Source: Hymenobacter properus
GTDB lineage: Bacteria; Bacteroidota; Bacteroidia; Cytophagales; Hymenobacteraceae
DNA: 64,000 nucleotides
Assembly: GCF_015694735.1 (NCBI RefSeq)
Contig: NZ_JADQDP010000004.1
Span: forward strand, 186,001-250,000
Direction: 5' to 3'
In this document: positions 43,881-53,061 of the stretch, in pieces
Numbering within the stretch: the first letter of the stretch is position 1
Layout: the number at the start of each line of letters is the position of its first letter
Program-made: the position numbers and the translations under genes
The notes under the pieces: generated by a model
What the model was told of the DNA's origin: nothing
Databases searched by the model: none
What the model saw: the letters and a program-made list of their open reading frames with translations, nothing else

Positions 43881-44281
43881 ACCGTTTGAAACTGCTCATA
43901 CTGGCGGATATAGTCGGCCTCATCGTAAGCGGCCGAAGCCATCACCAATTGCACCGCCGAGTGTGAGTACTGCATCGTGTGCCAGGCATGGGGCGGTACA
44001 TACAGGCCGACGTTGGGGTCTTCGAGCCGGAAAGTTTGGATAGTGCCATCGGCCATCTCGGTAGTCACCGTGATGCGCCCGGACACGGCCACCAGCACTT
44101 GTTGCGTTTGGTGGTGGGCGTGGCGGCCCCGCACAATGCTTTCAGGGGTGTAGTAAGTCCAGAAAATGCGCTGTACATCAAAAGGAATTAGCTTTTGCTG
44201 TTCCGTAACCGAGATATAACCGATTTCGGGCGCCCCTAACTTCGGAAATTCAATCAGGTAAGGAGAGGGAAATTTGCTCAT
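43862..44281 (-). CDS. fdtA: dTDP-4-keto-6-deoxyglucose 3,4-ketoisomerase (FdtA/QdtA type cupin)
   Basis: The protein has 139 residues in a single cupin fold. It should move the keto group of dTDP-4-keto-6-deoxyglucose from C4 to C3. Signature parts are IPFDVQRIFWTYYTPESIVR, the conserved GRHAHHQTQQVLVAVSG with catalytic histidines, and NVGLYVPPHAWHTMQYSHSA. FdtB and a GNAT enzyme follow directly, giving a full route to a dTDP-3-acetamido-3,6-dideoxyhexose if dTDP-4-keto-6-deoxyglucose is supplied. It starts 10 nt before the end of the UDP-glucuronate decarboxylase gene region upstream, same strand. Confidence 0.9.
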   Translation of the reverse strand: MSKFPSPYLIEFPKLGAPEIGYISVTEQQKLIPFDVQRIFWTYYTPESIVRGRHAHHQTQQVLVAVSGRITVTTEMADGTIQTFRLEDPNVGLYVPPHAWHTMQYSHSAVQLVMASAAYDEADYIRQYEQFQTVWKAQQ

Positions 44282-44290
44282 AAACCGATA

Positions 44291-45238
<948 letters not shown>

Positions 45239-45246
45239 AAGTATTC

Positions 45247-45353
45247 GTCATCCTAAGCGCAGCGAAGGACCTTATCACGTCCGCGCCGTTCGTTTTAATA
45301 GTGTTCCTGAAAGGTGCAGCCGTGATAAGGTCCTTCGCTGCGCTCGGGATGAC
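45247..45353. repeat. Palindromic intergenic repeat, family 1, copy E
   Basis: The left arm GTCATCCTAAGCGCAGCG...AAGGACCTTATCACG and right arm CGTGATAAGGTCCTTCGCTG...CGCTCGGGATGAC pair over about 33 nt with two mismatches. The spacer starts TCCGCGC and ends GTGCAGC, as in copy A. It fills the gap between ugd and the decarboxylase. Confidence 0.88.
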
Positions 45354-45373
45354 AGTTGTTGTAATGTTTAAGC

Positions 45374-46711
45374 TTACACCGGTTCCGGGTGGTCGGTTTT
45401 CACCCCAATGCAGTGATAGGCAAAGCCCAACTCTTTTAATTCGCTGGCTTCGTAGATGTTGCGACCATCGAAAATCACTTTCTGCTTCATCAGGCGGGCT
45501 ACCACTTCGAAATTGGGCGAGCGGAAGTCGGGCCATTCCGTCACAACCAGCAGCGCGTCGGCGTCAATGAGAGCGGCAAATTCGTCTTTGGCGTAGGTAA
45601 TGCGGTCGCCTAGCATGTGCTCGGCTTCTTTCATGGCCACGGGGTCGTAGGCCGTCACGGTGCAGCCAGCAGCTAGCAACTTCTCGATGATGACCAGCGA
45701 GGGCGCCTCGCGCATATCGTCGGTTTTGGGCTTGAAAGATAGGCCCCACACGGCGATTCTCAGGCCACGCAGGTCGCCGCCGAAGTGCTTGCTCACTTTA
45801 TTGAACAACACCGATTTCTGGCTGTCGTTTACGCTTTCCACGGCTTTGAGCACCTGCATCTGGTAACCGTTTTCGGCGGCGGTTTTGATAAGGGCCTTTA
45901 CGTCTTTGGGGAAGCAAGAGCCGCCGTAGCCGATGCCGGGGTAAATGAACTTGGTGCCAATGCGGGCGTCGGAGCCAATACCCTGGCGCACCTTGTTCAC
46001 GTCGGCGCCCATGATTTCGCACAGGTTGGCCACGTCATTCATGAAGCTGATTTTGGTGGCCAGCATAGAGTTGGCGGCGTATTTCGTCATCTCCGCCGAC
46101 GGAATGTCCATGAAGATGATGGGGTGGCCGTTGAGCAGGAAGGGCTTGTAGAGGCGGCGCATCACGTCCTCGGCGCGCTCTGACGACACGCCAACTACAA
46201 TGCGGTCGGGCTTGAGGAAGTCGTCGATGGCAGCACCTTCTTTGAGGAACTCGGGGTTGGACGCCACGTCGAACTCAATGTCAACGCCGCGCTTGGCAAG
46301 GGCCTGCTCGATTTCGGCGCGCACTTTGGCAGCCGTGCCCACGGGCACCGTGCTCTTGGTCACGATGACGCCGTAGCTGTTCATGTTTTCGCCAATACCG
46401 CGGGCCACGGCCAGCACATATTTCAGGTCGGCCGAGCCGTCTTCGCCAGGGGGCGTGCCCACAGCAATGAAGGCCACGTCGCAATCCTTGATGGCTTCGC
46501 CGAGGTTGGTGGAGAAGTGCAGGCGGCCTTTCTCCACGTTGCGCGTTACCATTTCTTCAAGGCCCGGCTCATAAATCGGCAAGATGCCCTGGTGCAGGTT
46601 GTCGATTTTTTTCTGGTCGATGTCGATGCATGTCACGTCAATGCCAACCTCGGCAAAGCACGTGCCCGTCACCAAGCCCACGTAACCAGTGCCTACAATT
46701 GCGATTTTCAT
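45374..46711 (-). CDS. ugd: UDP-glucose 6-dehydrogenase
   Basis: This enzyme oxidises UDP-glucose to UDP-glucuronate with 2 NAD+. It has 445 residues. The N-terminal Rossmann domain opens MKIAIVGTGYVGLVTGTCFA. VTKSTVPVGTAAKVR and SNPEFLKEGAAIDDFLKPDR are the middle blocks. The catalytic Cys is in GIGYGGSCFPKDVKALIKTA. The C-terminal domain has WGLSFKPKTDDMREAPS. The downstream gene decarboxylates the product. A perfect -7 box lies about 60 nt upstream of the ATG. Confidence 0.97.
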   Translation of the reverse strand: MKIAIVGTGYVGLVTGTCFAEVGIDVTCIDIDQKKIDNLHQGILPIYEPGLEEMVTRNVEKGRLHFSTNLGEAIKDCDVAFIAVGTPPGEDGSADLKYVLAVARGIGENMNSYGVIVTKSTVPVGTAAKVRAEIEQALAKRGVDIEFDVASNPEFLKEGAAIDDFLKPDRIVVGVSSERAEDVMRRLYKPFLLNGHPIIFMDIPSAEMTKYAANSMLATKISFMNDVANLCEIMGADVNKVRQGIGSDARIGTKFIYPGIGYGGSCFPKDVKALIKTAAENGYQMQVLKAVESVNDSQKSVLFNKVSKHFGGDLRGLRIAVWGLSFKPKTDDMREAPSLVIIEKLLAAGCTVTAYDPVAMKEAEHMLGDRITYAKDEFAALIDADALLVVTEWPDFRSPNFEVVARLMKQKVIFDGRNIYEASELKELGFAYHCIGVKTDHPEPV

Positions 46712-46769
46712 ATTTTTTGGAAATGTTAACCTCTGGTCTTAGCCGGTTTGGTGCAAGATGAATTACTGG

Positions 46770-46777
46770 CAAATTTA
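46770..46777 (-). promoter_or_regulatory. Candidate -7 box of ugd and the genes after it
   Basis: On the minus strand the sequence is TAAATTTG, an exact TAnnTTTG match, about 60 nt upstream of the ugd ATG at 46711. No TTTG-like -33 partner is clear. Confidence 0.4.
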
Positions 46778-46884
46778 GGTAATCATCGGTGACCGACCGG
46801 TAGCGCGCCGGCAAACAATCTATACAACGCCTAGACGCGCCCGCCCGGCTGCTCAATTCCAGCGCGCTCAGGAGCGACACGCCC

Positions 46885-48456
46885 CTACCGACCAACTATC
46901 ACAAAATCAATTACATATTGTCGAACCATTTCCCGTTCCGCTTTGCTATGCCCCTCGAATTGGTAAGGCGTATACTTCATAAAATAGGGTGTGGCGGCAA
47001 CTACCCGCCCGGTATGCAACGCCACAGGCCGGTAACAGGTCAGGGGGTAGAGGTAGGCAAAGTTTACCAATCGGTAGCGGGGTGTGGGCCGGGTGGGCTG
47101 GTTGCGAATGGCCGGGCCGAACAGTCGGTAGGTCAGCACATTCTGCTCACAAGCATTGGTTTGAATGGCAGCGATTTGGCGAACGTCTAGAATTCCGTGC
47201 CGGTAAACAAAATCGCAGGGATAATCGACTTGGCGGTAGGCACGCACGAAATCGGCAAAGCTGACAGCGGCCACGCCGAGACCAACGCCCACCATGCATC
47301 GGGCCAGCAGCGGCCGGGCGGCCGTGGCTTGCAGCGCCACCAGCGCCCCCAACACCACAAATGGGGCAAAAAAGTGGAGAATGCGCCCGTAAAAAACCAA
47401 CTGGTGCCCTAGCGCAACCAAGCAGGCATAGCCCAGCCATGTCGCAAATGCCCCCACTACTAACGTCCGCACCTCGATGGAAGCCGCCGAAGTGCGGTCA
47501 GCCGAGGAAAAAAAAGCCGGCAGGACCCGCCCGCACATTAGCAGCCCGGCGCCAAACAGCAGCAGCAGACCCGCGCCCAACCACTTTTCGACCTCCCAAT
47601 AGTATTGGCCAATGAAGCTAAAGCCCTCCGCAAAGCTGCCTTGCAAAATAGTGCCGGCAATGTAGCGGCTGCTGGCAAAATAGGAAGTGCCTGCGGCCCG
47701 GGCGGTGAGCTCCAGAAAAGCCAGCACGCCCAGCAAGCCCAGCAACTGCCCAAATACGGCCCCCAAATGGCGGGGTTGCGCCGGTCTAGCTTGCTGACCA
47801 AATGGCCGCGTTGCGCCCACCATTAACAGCAGCGCCGGCCCCATGAAATAGCCCGGGTACACAGCGTAGCTAATGCTGGCCAACACCCCTACCAACACGT
47901 AGCGGCGTAGCCGACCGTTTTGGGGAGTTACTAGCAGCAGCCACAGCGCCCACAGGAAGAAGAACAGGGCATGGTCATAGGGCAGCAGGTGACGCAGGTA
48001 CACATTGGTATTGACCAGGCTGGAATACAAAGCCACGCCAAGCAAGGCCAGCCCCACACCGAGAAACCGCCGATAAATCTTGTACAGCAGCAGGGCATTT
48101 AGGCTAATGACCAGTACGTTGAATGCCTGCGGTACTTGGAGCGACGGCGGCGCGTTGGGATTCAGCCCAAAACCGAGCAGTAACGCGGCCTGCCCCAGCC
48201 CGGGGATGACGCGCCAGAGGCCGTCGCCGGGTCGGGCGCCCATCGAATGAATGGCTTGCAGGAACGCCAGGCCGTGCCCGGCGCACAGCTCGCGCAGGCC
48301 CAGCATGGCCGTGATGTAGCGGCGCTCGTCGATAAAAGCCATAGTCCCCTTGCCCACCAGGCTCAGCCGGATGAGGGTGACGGCTAGGCCCACCAGCAGG
48401 GCCCAGCGCTGCGGGCGGCCCAGCCGTTGCCAGCGGTGGCGCAGGCGCGCTAGCAC
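46885..48456 (-). CDS. Polytopic membrane protein, GT-C/PMT-like
   Basis: The protein has 523 residues and about 11 membrane helices. The first periplasmic loop contains TMAFIDERRYITAMLGLREL, with a D-E-R motif like those of PMT/ArnT-type GT-C enzymes. Large helical segments such as VYLRHLLPYDHALFFFLWAL follow. The C-terminal soluble tail (about 420-523) is rich in Tyr and Arg. The start is a GTG at 48456, only 4 nt after the asnB stop, so it is co-transcribed with asnB. No specific substrate can be assigned. Confidence 0.72.
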   Translation of the reverse strand: MLARLRHRWQRLGRPQRWALLVGLAVTLIRLSLVGKGTMAFIDERRYITAMLGLRELCAGHGLAFLQAIHSMGARPGDGLWRVIPGLGQAALLLGFGLNPNAPPSLQVPQAFNVLVISLNALLLYKIYRRFLGVGLALLGVALYSSLVNTNVYLRHLLPYDHALFFFLWALWLLLVTPQNGRLRRYVLVGVLASISYAVYPGYFMGPALLLMVGATRPFGQQARPAQPRHLGAVFGQLLGLLGVLAFLELTARAAGTSYFASSRYIAGTILQGSFAEGFSFIGQYYWEVEKWLGAGLLLLFGAGLLMCGRVLPAFFSSADRTSAASIEVRTLVVGAFATWLGYACLVALGHQLVFYGRILHFFAPFVVLGALVALQATAARPLLARCMVGVGLGVAAVSFADFVRAYRQVDYPCDFVYRHGILDVRQIAAIQTNACEQNVLTYRLFGPAIRNQPTRPTPRYRLVNFAYLYPLTCYRPVALHTGRVVAATPYFMKYTPYQFEGHSKAEREMVRQYVIDFVIVGR

Positions 48457-48460
48457 CGGC

Positions 48461-50365
48461 TTAAGCCATGTACTGCTTCCACCAGGTCTGGAACACGATG
48501 AGGCCCCAGATGCGGGCGTGCACGTCGCCAGGATTGCGCGAGAACAGTTGGGCTTTCAGGCCCCGAATGGCGTCCACGTCGAAGATGCCCTGGGCTTCGA
48601 TGAAGTCGTCGCGCAGCAGGTCGTTTTCGATAAGGCCGCGCAGTTCGCCGCGCATCCACTTCAGCAGGGGCACTTCGAAACCGTGTTTGGGCCGGTCGTA
48701 GAGTTCGGCAGGCAGCTCGGAGCGGAAGGCATCCTGCACGATTTTCTTCTTCATGGTGGCGTCAACCTTGCTGCTCACGGGCAGCGAGAAGGCGAAGTTC
48801 ACCACCTTGTAGTCGAGGAATGGGGTGCGGACTTCCAGCGAGTTGGCCATGCTCATCAGGTCCACTTTCGTGAGCATGTCGTAAGGCAGCACCAGTTTCA
48901 TGTCCGTCAGCAGCACCTCGTTGAGGTCGCCATCGGCGTGCAGGTTTTCCAGAATGTCTTTGCGGCGCTTGGCGGCGGCTTTCTTGCCCACCTTGCGTCG
49001 GCTCTCGGCGCTGAGCAGGTTGCGCGCGTCAGTAGCCGAGGCGAAGCTGGCCCAGTCCCAATACCGGTCTTTTACGCCGGCGGTCATGCCGCGGGCGAAG
49101 CGCTGGAGCTGGCGCACGCGGTTGCCGAAGAAGCCGTTGCGCGACTTGGGCAGGGCATCCCATACAAATCCCAGGGCCGTTACGGCTTCGGCGGCCACGC
49201 CGCCCTGGCGCACCTTGAACTCACCCATGTGCTTGTTGTAGCCGCCAAACATTTCGTCGGCGCCGTCTCCGCTCAGGGCCACGGTTACCTTCTGGCGGGT
49301 GCGCTGGCTGAGGATGTACACGGCAAGGGCCGAGGAGTCGGCAAACGGCTCATCGAGGTACGACAGCATGTCGTGGATGTGCTCGTAGAGGTCGTCATTC
49401 GTCAGCGAGAAAACCGTGTGGTTGGTCTTGTGGCGGTCGGCCACAAGGTTGGCGTACTTGGTTTCGTCGAAGAACGGCTCGTCTTTGTAGCCGATGCTGA
49501 ACGTGTTGAGGTGTGGGGTGTGGCGGGCGGCCAGCGCGGTGATGACGCTGGAGTCGATACCACCGCTAAGGAAGGCGCCAAGGGGTACGTCGGCCACGAG
49601 GCGGCGCTGTACGGCGCCGTCCATCAGCTCGACCAGCTTTTTCTGCTGCTGCTCGTAGCTGAGCTTGTTTTTAGCGACCTTTTTGGGGTCGTAAGGAATC
49701 TTGTACCAAGCTTTGCCCACCACTTTCCCGTCCTTGATATACAGGTAGTGGCCGGGCAGCAGCTTCTTCACGCCCTTGAAAATGCTGGCCGGACCGGGAA
49801 TGTAGTTGAGCTGCAAGTACTGGCTCAAGGCCACGTAATCGAGCTTGCGGGGCACGCCCAGCGCCATCATCGACTTCATTTCCGAGGCGAAAAACAGCTT
49901 ATCCTCGTCGCGGTAAATGAGCAGGGGCTTCACACCAAAACGGTCGCGGGCGATGAGCAGAGAGTTTTCCTCCTTGTCGTAGATGGCGAAGCCGAAGAAG
50001 CCGTTGAGCTTCTTGATGAAGCTGCGGCCTTCGGTAATGTATAGTTGGAGAATGACCTCCGTGTCGGTCTGCGAGTGAAACTTACAGCCGCGCTTGAGCA
50101 GCTTTTCGCGCAGCTCGCGGTAGTTGAAGATTTCGCCGTTGAATACGATGGTGTAGCGGCCAGATTCGTCGGTCATCGGCTGGTTGCCATCGGCCGAGAG
50201 GTCGAGGATGGCCAGGCGTCGAAAGCCTAGTCCGCACTGGTCGTAGATGAAATGGCCCTCCGAATCGGGGCCGCGGCGGATGATGGCGTCAGTCGACGCC
50301 TGCAGGTTGGCCAGCGACTGGCGACCCGTTTCGGTAAAGGCAAATAGTCCGGTGATTCCACACAT
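48461..50365 (-). CDS. asnB: Asparagine synthetase-like glutamine amidotransferase
   Basis: The protein has 634 residues from the ATG at 50365, which puts the catalytic Cys at position 2 (MCGITGLFAFTETG). The class II glutaminase domain has IIRRGPDSEGHFIYDQCGLG, RLAILDLSADGNQPM and YTIVFNGEIFNYRELREKLL. The synthetase domain has VPLGAFLSGGIDSSVITALA (PP-loop) and TVALSGDGADEMFGGYNKH. Homologues of this length in polysaccharide loci are thought to amidate glycan carboxyl groups, while the housekeeping role is asparagine synthesis. Being the first gene before a GT-C-like protein suggests the glycan role. TACTTTTG lies only 9 nt before the start. Confidence 0.92.
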   Translation of the reverse strand: MCGITGLFAFTETGRQSLANLQASTDAIIRRGPDSEGHFIYDQCGLGFRRLAILDLSADGNQPMTDESGRYTIVFNGEIFNYRELREKLLKRGCKFHSQTDTEVILQLYITEGRSFIKKLNGFFGFAIYDKEENSLLIARDRFGVKPLLIYRDEDKLFFASEMKSMMALGVPRKLDYVALSQYLQLNYIPGPASIFKGVKKLLPGHYLYIKDGKVVGKAWYKIPYDPKKVAKNKLSYEQQQKKLVELMDGAVQRRLVADVPLGAFLSGGIDSSVITALAARHTPHLNTFSIGYKDEPFFDETKYANLVADRHKTNHTVFSLTNDDLYEHIHDMLSYLDEPFADSSALAVYILSQRTRQKVTVALSGDGADEMFGGYNKHMGEFKVRQGGVAAEAVTALGFVWDALPKSRNGFFGNRVRQLQRFARGMTAGVKDRYWDWASFASATDARNLLSAESRRKVGKKAAAKRRKDILENLHADGDLNEVLLTDMKLVLPYDMLTKVDLMSMANSLEVRTPFLDYKVVNFAFSLPVSSKVDATMKKKIVQDAFRSELPAELYDRPKHGFEVPLLKWMRGELRGLIENDLLRDDFIEAQGIFDVDAIRGLKAQLFSRNPGDVHARIWGLIVFQTWWKQYMA

Positions 50366-50374
50366 AGTCGCGCG

Positions 50375-50382
50375 CAAAAGTA
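50375..50382 (-). promoter_or_regulatory. Candidate -7 box of asnB, giving a very short leader
   Basis: On the minus strand TACTTTTG matches TAnnTTTG exactly and ends 9 nt before the asnB ATG at 50365. Transcription would then start a few nt before the start codon. Confidence 0.4.
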
Positions 50383-50419
50383 CGACCCCGCAACCTAAAG
50401 CGCAGCCCCGGGGTATTGT

Positions 50420-50463
50420 CTGAACCACGGATTCGTCGGATTTATCGGATTCCGCGGATTTCG
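50420..50463. repeat. Solo 9-bp-periodic element, family 2
   Basis: CTGAACCACGGATTCGTCGG and the sequence after it contain four GGATT pentamers at 50429, 50438, 50447 and 50456, exactly 9 bp apart. The CTGAACC start and the 9-bp rhythm match the arms of the palindrome at 9025-9204, but no facing arm is present here. It lies between asnB and the acyl-CoA-binding protein gene. Confidence 0.75.
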
Positions 50464-50564
50464 TAGGTGGCCATTCGGTTTCAGGCAAAAGCCGAAACGC
50501 CAGTTGCTTAAGCGCCCAACGCTTCTTCTTGCCATCATTCCCACATTTTCAGCCCACCCATTTT

Positions 50565-51056
50565 ATGGACCTTAACGCACAATTTCAGGCCGCGGCCGAT
50601 AAAGTAAACAACCTGCCCGGAGACCAGGCCGCCAAGCACATGACCGAGCTCTACGGCCTCTACAAGCAAGCCACCGAGGGCGACGTGAACATGCAACCCG
50701 GCGAAGTAGACCCCAACGCCGCCGACAAGGCCAGCGGCCCCGCCGGCCTCTCGCAGGCCCAGTGGGACTCGTGGAATCAGTTCAAGGGCGTGTCGGAAGA
50801 GGAAGCCAAGCGCCGCTACGTGGCCCGCGCCGCCGAGATAACCGGCCAGGGCACCGCTACCGAGGCCAGCGAAGTTCCCACCGATGGGCTGACCGGCGCT
50901 CCCACCGGCGCGCCTGGCCGCGACATCGAAAACACGACCACGGCCCAGCAGCCCGACCTGGGCCCGGGCCAGCGCACGGCCGGCGGGCTGCGCGGCGACA
51001 TCACGGCTGGCGCGCCCTATGGCGGCGAAGACAAGCTGAAAGGGGCGCAAGAGTAG
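50565..51056 (+). CDS. Acyl-CoA-binding protein with a Gly/Ala-rich C-terminal extension
   Basis: The protein has 163 residues. Residues 1-90 match the ACBP fold: LNAQFQAAADKVNNLPGDQA, HMTELYGLYKQATEGDVNMQ (the K and Y in LYGLYKQAT bind the CoA phosphate and adenine), and SQAQWDSWNQFKGVSEEEAK. An insert in the loop after GEVDPN is rich in Ala/Gly. The C-terminal 70 residues are low-complexity and disordered (PTGAPGRDIENTTTAQQPDL). Such proteins carry long-chain acyl-CoA in the cytoplasm. It is a single gene with a palindromic repeat directly after it. Confidence 0.85.
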   Translation: MDLNAQFQAAADKVNNLPGDQAAKHMTELYGLYKQATEGDVNMQPGEVDPNAADKASGPAGLSQAQWDSWNQFKGVSEEEAKRRYVARAAEITGQGTATEASEVPTDGLTGAPTGAPGRDIENTTTAQQPDLGPGQRTAGGLRGDITAGAPYGGEDKLKGAQE

Positions 51057-51077
51057 TTCATCTGTTGATGAACTAAG

Positions 51078-51193
51078 ACGTCTGTCATCCTGAGCGCAGC
51101 GAAGGACCTTCTCACGAGCGAACAGTCTGCAGTAAGTTAATTTACTGCTCCTGTCGTGAGAAGGTCCTTCGCTGCGCTCAGGATGACAGACGT
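51078..51193. repeat. Palindromic intergenic repeat, family 1, copy F
   Basis: ACGTCTGTCATCCTGAGCGC...AAGGACCTTCTCACG faces CGTGAGAAGGTCCTTCGCTG...GGATGACAGACGT. This is the best-matched copy, with arms of about 39 nt. The spacer also contains the inverted pair TAAATTAACTT-like and TTACTGC. It lies between two plus-strand genes. Confidence 0.92.
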
Positions 51194-51223
51194 TTTTTTG
51201 CTTCTTCCCCTATCAAACTTCCG

Positions 51224-52879
51224 ATGAATCGTCGTCTTTTCCTGCAGCAGGGCACCCGTGCTGCCCTCACGGCCACGCTGCTGCCCGCAGCCGTGGCTTG
51301 CCAAACCGCTACCGACAAAAAAATGACGCAGGAGGCCGCTGAAGTGGCAGGACCTCCGACGGCTGGCGCCCCGGGCGATGAAGCCTTTGCCCTGCACGAA
51401 GCTACTGTGGCCGACTTGCAAGACCGCATGGCTAAAGGGAGCGAAACTGCCCGCAGCCTGAGCGAAAAATACCTGGCCCGCATCAAGGCCCTGAATGAGG
51501 CCGGGCCGATGCTGCGCGCCGTCATAGAAACAAACCCCGACGCTCTGACCATTGCCGATGGCTTAGACAAAGAGCGCAAAGCCGGCAAGCTGCGTGGGCC
51601 GCTACACGGCATTCCGGTGCTAATAAAGGACAACATCGATAGCGGCGACCAGATGATGACGACGGCTGGCGCGTCGGCCCTCGTTGGGCACAAGGCCAGG
51701 CAAGACGCTTTCATTATTCAGAAGCTGCGGGCAGCGGGAGCCGTGCTGCTGGGCAAAACCAACCTGAGCGAATGGGCTAATTTTCGGTCCTCGCACTCGG
51801 TGAGCGGCTGGAGCAGCCGGGGCCGCCAGAGCCGCAACCCCTACGCTCTTGACCGCAGCACCAGCGGCAGCAGCTCTGGCTCGGGCGCGGCGGTGGCGGC
51901 CAATTTGTGCGCCGTGGCCATTGGCACGGAAACCGATGGCTCGGTGGTGTCGCCCTCGTCGTGCAACGGGCTAGTGGGTCTCAAGCCCACAGTTGGCCTG
52001 CTTAGCCGCAGCGGCATCATTCCGATTTCGAGTACACAGGACACGGCTGGCCCGATGACGCGCACCGTGCGCGACGCGGCCCTGCTGCTGGCCGCCTTGC
52101 AGGGGACCGACCCCGCCGACCCGGCCAAATTGCCCATTCCGGCCAATACGCCGACTGATTACACGTCGTTTTTGAAAGCAGATGCGCTGAAAGGCCAGCG
52201 CCTGGGCGTGGAGAAAGCGCACCTCAACGGCCCGCCCAAAGTGGCCGCGCTGTTGCGCGAAGCGGTGGCGGCGCTCAAGGCACAGGGGGCCAAAGTGGTC
52301 GAAATCGAGCTAAACAAGTTGGTGAATCCGCTGGGCGAGGCCGAGTTTGAAGTGCTGCTCTATGAGTTCAAAGATGGCGTAAACAAGTACTTGGCCGGCG
52401 CTGGGGCCACCGTGAAAAACCTGGCCGACGTCATTGCTTATAACAAAGCGCACGCAGCCGAAGCCATGCCCATTTTCGAGCAGGAAACCCTTATTCGGGC
52501 TGAGGCTACCGATGGGCTGGGCAATGCCAAATACAAGGCAGCCGTGCAAAAAACCGTGGCCGGCGCCCGCCAGGCGATTGACTCGCTAATGAAAACGCAT
52601 CAGCTGACAGCTATTATCGGTGTGACAACGGGGCCGGCGTGGTGCATTGACTGGGCCAACGGCGACTATTCGACGGGAGTGGACTTCTCCTCCCCTGCCG
52701 CCATGGCTGGCTATCCGCACCTTACCGTGCCCATGGGGCAGGTGCTGGGGCTGCCGGTGGGCCTTTCGTTTGTGGGCTCGGCCTACCAGGAAGGCCGGTT
52801 GCTGGGGCTGGGCTACGCATATGAGCAGGCCACGCACAAGCGGGCTGCGCCAAAGTTTTTGCCAACGGTGCAAGCGTAG
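51224..52879 (+). CDS. Amidase-signature family amidase, lipoprotein
   Basis: The protein has 551 residues. The N-terminus MNRRLFLQQGTRAALTATLL has RR and ends in the lipobox AVAC, so it is probably a lipoprotein, perhaps exported by the Tat route. The amidase-signature catalytic triad is visible: Lys in IPVLIKDNIDSGD, and the two serines in STSGSSSGSGAAVAANLCAV and GSVVSPSSCNGLVG. C-terminal AMAGYPHLTVPMG and GLPVGLSFVG are typical. It should hydrolyse C-N amide bonds; the substrate (peptide, amino-acid amide, other) is unknown. The gene stands alone between two repeats. Confidence 0.92.
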   Translation: MNRRLFLQQGTRAALTATLLPAAVACQTATDKKMTQEAAEVAGPPTAGAPGDEAFALHEATVADLQDRMAKGSETARSLSEKYLARIKALNEAGPMLRAVIETNPDALTIADGLDKERKAGKLRGPLHGIPVLIKDNIDSGDQMMTTAGASALVGHKARQDAFIIQKLRAAGAVLLGKTNLSEWANFRSSHSVSGWSSRGRQSRNPYALDRSTSGSSSGSGAAVAANLCAVAIGTETDGSVVSPSSCNGLVGLKPTVGLLSRSGIIPISSTQDTAGPMTRTVRDAALLLAALQGTDPADPAKLPIPANTPTDYTSFLKADALKGQRLGVEKAHLNGPPKVAALLREAVAALKAQGAKVVEIELNKLVNPLGEAEFEVLLYEFKDGVNKYLAGAGATVKNLADVIAYNKAHAAEAMPIFEQETLIRAEATDGLGNAKYKAAVQKTVAGARQAIDSLMKTHQLTAIIGVTTGPAWCIDWANGDYSTGVDFSSPAAMAGYPHLTVPMGQVLGLPVGLSFVGSAYQEGRLLGLGYAYEQATHKRAAPKFLPTVQA

Positions 52880-52886
52880 TGTCGCC

Positions 52887-53060
52887 TGTCATTGCGAGGC
52901 CGCAGGCCGTGGCAATCCGTCCTGTCAGTTGCAGACTCATAATTTTTACCAGAAAGCCCCGGTACCGCAATGGTACCGGGGCTTATTATTTGAGCCTTAT
53001 TACTTTTTCAAACTGGTCGCTGATAACAGGACGAATTGCCGTGTTGCGCTCGCAATGACA
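52887..53060. repeat. Palindromic element, family 3, enclosing a terminator
   Basis: The left arm begins TGTCATTGCGAGGCCGCAGG and contains GGCAATCCGTCCTGTCA. The right arm, read inward, is TGTCATTGCGAGCGCAACAC followed by GGCAATTCGTCCTGTTATCA. The two arms are about 40 nt and share outer TGTCATTGCGAG and inner GGCAATNCGTCCTGT. A terminator hairpin lies between them. It separates two convergent genes. Confidence 0.87.
52954..52985. terminator. Bidirectional terminator between convergent genes
   Basis: AAGCCCCGGTACC and GGTACCGGGGCTT form a perfect stem with loop GCAAT. It is flanked by short A- and T-rich stretches on both sides and serves the amidase (plus) and the oxidase (minus). Confidence 0.75.
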
Positions 53061-53061
53061 G

